This document shows positions 57,713-64,000 of a DNA stretch of 64,000 bases, in pieces. The DNA comes from Variovorax sp. CF079 (GTDB lineage Bacteria; Pseudomonadota; Gammaproteobacteria; Burkholderiales; Burkholderiaceae_C). The notes beneath the pieces were generated by a model that ran no database searches, was not told where the DNA came from, and saw nothing but the letters and a program-made list of their open reading frames with translations. The stretch is from NCBI RefSeq assembly GCF_900101545.1, contig NZ_FMZU01000009.1:62001-126000 (forward strand), given 5' to 3'. Position 1 is the first letter of the stretch, and each line of letters begins with the position of its first letter. The position numbers and the translations under genes are program-made.

Positions 57713-59689
57713 TTGAAATTTATCCATAAAAGCGCGCTTCTCCTGGTTGTTGCCGCAGGCGCGTTGTCAGCTTGTGGAGGTGGGGGTGGTGGTGGTGGCG
57801 GTGGTGGCTTTTCGGGCCTCGCCGCCGTGAGTGACCCGGGTACTGGCACGACGCCCGGCAGCACGCCGATTCCGAATGACGTGGTCGACAGCTCCGGCAA
57901 TCTGGCCGCCGACGCCTACAAGGCGACTGCCGCCCAGTTCGCGAAGGATGCAGGCATTGCTTATCGCTATGGCAACGCGCCGGCCGTGAACAACACCGGC
58001 ATCCCGACCCTGGCAACCCGGCCGGACCAGACGATGAGCTATCACGCCGGCACCTGGCAGGTTGGTGGCCCGGTTCTCAGCGAGGCTGGCCTGTATTCGA
58101 CCAACCAGGCGCACGTCGGCTTCGTCGCAGACAACACGGCTGCGCGCGTTGGCGTGGGCGATCTGCAGATTTCCGCCATCGACCACAACACCTTCGCGCA
58201 GGCGCCGCAGCTGCCCTGGCAGGAAGCGGCAGCCTGGGATGGCAGCGCCGGACGCGACAACTACAACATCAGCACCTACAAAGCTGCCGGGCAGGTGACG
58301 GGCGAACCGGTGGCGGTGGCGCGTTGCGGTGGTCGCACCGGCTTCTGCGCGACTTCCCTGGTGGCTTTCCAGAACGGCTTGATCGGCACCGCCGGCACCA
58401 ACACCGCCAACAATCGCGTCTCGGTGAAGCTGCCTGCCAACAAGGTGCCCACCGGCATGGCCGTCACCAACACCAGCGAATACGCGCTGGTGACGGTGTG
58501 GGACACGACGGCGCTGAAGGGCCAGGTGGCGGTGATCTCGCTGGCGGGTCTGTGCAACAACTGCGATCCCTACAACCCCAATGGCGGAAACGCGACGGGC
58601 ATTCGCGATACGAAGTACAGCGCTTGGTACGACTGGTGGCACGAGTGGATGGGCGTGTACCCGGGCCTGCCGAACATGGGCAACACCGCCTTCATGAAGG
58701 TGCTGGGCTACATCGACCTGCCGGGCATGAACGCGCCGACGGAAATCGCCGTCACTACCGGCTTCGATCAGTTCCAGACTTCCTTGCCGGAGAAGAACGG
58801 CGAGTTCATGGGGCAGACCTATTCGCCGCTGACGGACGCGGCCAAGCGCGCCAGCTTCAGCGGCTCGGGCAGCAATGCCAACCGGTACGCCAAGTCGGGT
58901 GTGGCGGTGGTCATCTCCAAGTCGGAGAAGAAGGCCGCCTTCATCGACCTGAAGCCGTTGTTCAGCTACGTCAACAGCGTCTACTTCGGTACCGGTCCGA
59001 CAGAGTTCACGAACCTGGGTCAGGCCGACAACCAGTGGCCGTACACCTTCGCCAACAAGCCGCAGCAGACGCCGACGGTGATCACCACGGTGGCGCTGGA
59101 TGACCGGCCGACAGCGGTCAGGACCACGCTGTTCGGCAGTGTGCACCGCGCCTGGATCGCAACCGAAGCAGGCTCGCTGCGCATCTACGGCCTGGGCAAC
59201 GTGCCCACCGGCACCACGGCCGCGGATATCACCGAGAAGAGCCGCGTGGCCATCGGCAAGAATCCGACTTCGCTCGCCATATCCAAGATCGATCCGGACG
59301 ACACCAGCTTCGAACCGCTGAACCGTCAGGTGCTCGTGGCCTCGCGCGGCGATCGCAAGGTCCAGTGGGTAAGGTTCGCGGCCGATGGCAACAGCGGCAG
59401 CGTGGTTCGCGAATTGGCAGACAGCCGCATCGTCGACCCCATCTCGGTTGAAGACGCCGACAACTTCTCGAACGTGGGCCACGTGCTGACGATTGCGGAC
59501 TACACCGGCAAAAAGGTATCCAACTACCGCTATGGCCCGGTGTTCTTCTCTGATCGTGGTGGCTCCTGGACCTGCCAGCCGCCGGGCGGATGCCCGGTCC
59601 AAGCGACTGGTGACGTCAAGATCGAGTTCGGCGGCAGCTACACGATGGAAGGCAAACCCTTCCAGCTCAGGACCGCCAACGTGCCTTGA
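57713..59689 (+). CDS. Large surface lipoprotein, paralogue A
   Basis: 658 residues. Lipoprotein signal KFIHKSALLLVVAAGALSAC (lipobox LSAC) is followed by a Gly-rich spacer of 11-13 Gly. The body has strands and short loops typical of a beta-propeller: VDSSGNLAADAYKATAAQFA, YHAGTWQVGGPVLSEAGLYS, SLRIYGLGNVPTGTTAADIT, plus Cys pairs (CGGRTGFC, CNNCDPY, CQPPGGC). Start TTG 57713 matches the paralogue's GTG after GGAGG. No characterised family is recognised. The paralogue B is 291 bp downstream. Terminator at 59718-59748. Confidence 0.78.
   Translation: MKFIHKSALLLVVAAGALSACGGGGGGGGGGGFSGLAAVSDPGTGTTPGSTPIPNDVVDSSGNLAADAYKATAAQFAKDAGIAYRYGNAPAVNNTGIPTLATRPDQTMSYHAGTWQVGGPVLSEAGLYSTNQAHVGFVADNTAARVGVGDLQISAIDHNTFAQAPQLPWQEAAAWDGSAGRDNYNISTYKAAGQVTGEPVAVARCGGRTGFCATSLVAFQNGLIGTAGTNTANNRVSVKLPANKVPTGMAVTNTSEYALVTVWDTTALKGQVAVISLAGLCNNCDPYNPNGGNATGIRDTKYSAWYDWWHEWMGVYPGLPNMGNTAFMKVLGYIDLPGMNAPTEIAVTTGFDQFQTSLPEKNGEFMGQTYSPLTDAAKRASFSGSGSNANRYAKSGVAVVISKSEKKAAFIDLKPLFSYVNSVYFGTGPTEFTNLGQADNQWPYTFANKPQQTPTVITTVALDDRPTAVRTTLFGSVHRAWIATEAGSLRIYGLGNVPTGTTAADITEKSRVAIGKNPTSLAISKIDPDDTSFEPLNRQVLVASRGDRKVQWVRFAADGNSGSVVRELADSRIVDPISVEDADNFSNVGHVLTIADYTGKKVSNYRYGPVFFSDRGGSWTCQPPGGCPVQATGDVKIEFGGSYTMEGKPFQLRTANVP
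57777..57809 (+). repeat. G-rich low-complexity tract encoding polyglycine
   Basis: GGAGGTGGGGGTGGTGGTGG and further GG(C/T) units directly after the lipobox Cys encode the Gly spacer of lipoprotein A. It can change length in steps of 3 without frameshift, although the GGGGG run could also slip. Confidence 0.65.
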
Positions 59690-59717
59690 TCGGCTGAGAA
59701 CTGCGCTCAATTGAACT

Positions 59718-59748
59718 GCGGCCCGCTCCATGCGGGCCGCTTTTTTTT
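59718..59748 (+). terminator. Terminator after lipoprotein A
   Basis: GCGGCCCGC (59718-59726), loop TCCAT, GCGGGCCGC (59732-59740), then eight T. It separates the two lipoprotein genes into distinct transcripts. The rest of 59749-59980 has no gene; it carries the motif described in the findings. Confidence 0.9.
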
Positions 59749-59980
59749 GCGCTCAAGTCTGGCGGCCGTAGCGTCCAGGTCCTTTTCGACCGCCCATATG
59801 ACAGTAAGAAGTAAGACAACACCGGAGTGCCTGCGTTTGCGTTGAAGTCGTCACCAAGCACAACCTTGGTAACACCGCCCTAGGGAGCCGGAAACACACA
59901 GGAAAGGAAGTGCAAGAGAGGTTGCTCGCACCGACCAACCCCCGTAAAAACCCCAACTTAACCAATTTGGAGGGATTTGC

Positions 59981-62548
<2,568 letters not shown>

Positions 62549-62573
62549 TCGCCCAGACCGTGATCTAGCCTGT

Positions 62574-63305
62574 CTACGGCCCGCCTCGTGCGGGCCGTTT
62601 TTTTTGATTCAGCGCAGCCAGGCGCTCGGGCGTGCCGACGTCGGTCCAGTCGCCGGCGTAGAGCTCGGCGCCGACCCGGCCTTCCTCCATCGCCGCGCGC
62701 AGGATGGGCGCGAGCGGCGCCTTGGCGCCCTGGGCATTGCCGGCTGGGATGCCGCAGTACGGCGGCGCGAACAGCCCCGCGCGATAGAGGCCGATGGTGG
62801 AGAAGGTGTGCTTGACCGGCGCGTCATTCAACGCCAGCCCGGCCGGCGAAATCCCGAAGTCCCCGCGGAGGTTGTGCGGCGGGTTCGGCACCAGCCACAG
62901 GTGGGCAAGCCGTCCGCTGGCCGCGAAGCGGTCGACCGCTTCCCCCGTGAACGCGAACTCCGGCGCGAACACGTCGCCCGCCAGCACCCAGAAGATGTCG
63001 CCCAGAAGCGGCAGCGCACGCACGATGCCGCCCGCCGTCTCGAGTGCACCACCAAAATCGCGGCCCTCGTGGGAGTAAGAAATGGCGGAAGCCGCATGGC
63101 GGTGCCCGAAGCGAAGCGGGATCTGCTCGCCCAGCCAGTCGGTATTGACCACGAGCTCGGTGAAGCCGCCCGCCGCCAGCGCCTCGATCGGCCACTGCAT
63201 CAGCGGCTTGCCTTGAACCTCGAGCAAGGGCTTGGGCGTGACATCGGTCAGCGGCCGCATGCGCACGCCGCGCCCGGCGGCGAGGATCATTGCCTTGATG
63301 CTCAC
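62574..63305 (-). CDS. murU: MurNAc-1-phosphate uridylyltransferase (MurU-like)
   Basis: 243-residue nucleotidyltransferase: IKAMILAAGRGVRMRPLTDV then TPKPLLEVQGKPLMQW holds the nucleotide-binding G-x-G-x-R and PKP motifs; VLAGDVFAPEF carries the metal-binding Asp. The C-terminus DWTDVGTPERLAALNQ is typical. With AmgK it forms the MurNAc recycling route that bypasses MurA/MurB entry. GTG 63305 overlaps the speD stop (GTGA); the upstream extension of the frame lies inside speD. Its last codons include the terminator of lipoprotein B. Confidence 0.87.
   Translation of the reverse strand: MSIKAMILAAGRGVRMRPLTDVTPKPLLEVQGKPLMQWPIEALAAGGFTELVVNTDWLGEQIPLRFGHRHAASAISYSHEGRDFGGALETAGGIVRALPLLGDIFWVLAGDVFAPEFAFTGEAVDRFAASGRLAHLWLVPNPPHNLRGDFGISPAGLALNDAPVKHTFSTIGLYRAGLFAPPYCGIPAGNAQGAKAPLAPILRAAMEEGRVGAELYAGDWTDVGTPERLAALNQKKRPARGGP
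62576..62605 (+). terminator. Terminator after lipoprotein B
   Basis: ACGGCCCGC (62576-62584), loop CTCGT, GCGGGCCGT (62590-62598), then seven T. Nearly the same hairpin as after lipoprotein A, and embedded in the last codons of murU. Confidence 0.85.
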
Positions 63306-63694
63306 GCTGCCTCGGCCTTCTCGATCGCGCCGCGCCTCAATGCGTGCCTTTCCGCGTGGCCCGGCACGAACAGCGCCTCCAGGGCCTCCATCACCGCCCT
63401 CGCCTTGGCGGAGTGGTCGGCGCCAAAGTTGCACACGTAGACATCGAGCGTCACGCCGCGCTGTTCGGGCCAGGTGTGGACGCACAGGTGCGACTCAGCC
63501 AGAAGCACGGTAGCTGTCACGCCGCCCGGACCCAGCGGCGTGGCCGGAAAGGTGTGGAACAGCTTGCCGACCGCCTGCAGCCCGGCAGCCTCCACGGCCT
63601 TGGCGCAAGCCGCGCCGACGGCCTGGGCGTCCACCAGCCAATGCGTCCCGCAGCGGCAGTCGTGGAGGTCGGCGGTGAGATGCAAGCCATGCAT
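63302..63694 (-). CDS. speD: S-adenosylmethionine decarboxylase proenzyme
   Basis: 130 residues, the small prokaryotic class. LLAESHLCVHTWPE holds the self-cleavage site between E67 and S68, S68 becoming the pyruvoyl group; H73 and C88 (YVCNFG) are at the spacing seen in the Thermotoga enzyme. It makes decarboxylated SAM, the donor for aminopropyltransferases such as the one at 52025-53581. ATG 63694 is preferred over GTG 63703. It is the upstream partner of murU with a 4-bp overlap. Confidence 0.93.
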   Translation of the reverse strand: MHGLHLTADLHDCRCGTHWLVDAQAVGAACAKAVEAAGLQAVGKLFHTFPATPLGPGGVTATVLLAESHLCVHTWPEQRGVTLDVYVCNFGADHSAKARAVMEALEALFVPGHAERHALRRGAIEKAEAA

Positions 63695-63797
63695 GGGCGG
63701 CACTCTAGCAGCCCGACCTCTGCCCCGGACGGCCCCCCGAAGCTCGCCCGTTAAAATACCGGGTTCCCCCTAACCTGCCCCCCAGAAAGCCGATCAG

Positions 63798-64000
<203 letters not shown>

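Overview
The window is GC-rich bacterial chromosome from the replication-origin region of a beta-proteobacterium, most likely a Comamonadaceae member close to Variovorax. This rests on the block gyrB-dnaN-dnaA / rpmH-rnpA-yidD-yidC-mnmE, a PHA-granule (phasin-type) gene, the lptD-surA-rsmA block, the style of the proteins and two kinds of short dispersed repeat. No rRNA, tRNA, prophage, insertion sequence or CRISPR array was seen.

Layout. 1-10.9 kb: pirin, a flavodoxin-like oxidoreductase whose frame is broken and runs into a Spy/CpxP-type periplasmic protein, a ybhP-clsB-ybhN phospholipid operon ending in a 52-codon uracil-DNA-glycosylase-like tail, a phasin, a MerR regulator with a thioesterase, a metallophosphoesterase, and two tandem secreted paralogues. 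11-21 kb: the origin region. dnaA, dnaN and gyrB run leftwards; rpmH, rnpA, yidD, yidC and mnmE run rightwards. The dnaN-dnaA gap holds a DnaA box, a GC-rich spacer and four TAG triplets next to AT-rich DNA, which looks like a basal unwinding system; two more DnaA boxes lie on the other side of dnaA. 21-28 kb: a cyclic-nucleotide-binding protein, a zinc-ribbon membrane protein, a Kef-type antiporter, the LPS genes kdsD-kdsC-lptC plus a short-chain dehydrogenase, and a glycine-rich RNA-binding protein. 28-32.4 kb: two riboswitches within 1 kb, a Mn2+ (yybP-ykoY) element before a GDT1/UPF0016 exporter and a SAM-II element before metX-metW, followed by a YigZ protein and a bactofilin. 32.4-45.3 kb: DUF72, two M20 peptidases, a hydrolase, an MFS carrier, YidB, rsmE-amgK, and lptD-surA-rsmA. 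45.3-49 kb: a barnase/barstar pair and maeB. 49-55 kb: a tight membrane-associated cluster of SPFH/SHOCT, DUF4178, DUF350, a membrane aminopropyltransferase and a Tat-exported flavoprotein lipoprotein. 55-64 kb: a ParD-like/zeta-type toxin-antitoxin pair with a palindromic operator, pepP, two large paralogous lipoproteins (one carrying a run of 29 C), speD-murU and the start of transketolase.

How the genes work together. Envelope biology dominates: outer-membrane LPS assembly (kdsD, kdsC, lptC, lptD, surA), cardiolipin synthesis (clsB), membrane insertion (yidC/yidD), cell-wall recycling (amgK and murU, 23 kb apart) and many lipoproteins. Methionine/SAM metabolism recurs: metX-metW under a SAM riboswitch, speD making decarboxylated SAM, and an aminopropyltransferase that would use it in the 49-55 kb cluster. 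The most interesting candidates for undescribed biology are that cluster and the tandem lipoprotein locus with its hypermutable C tract and a 304-bp perfectly identical tract shared by the two genes.
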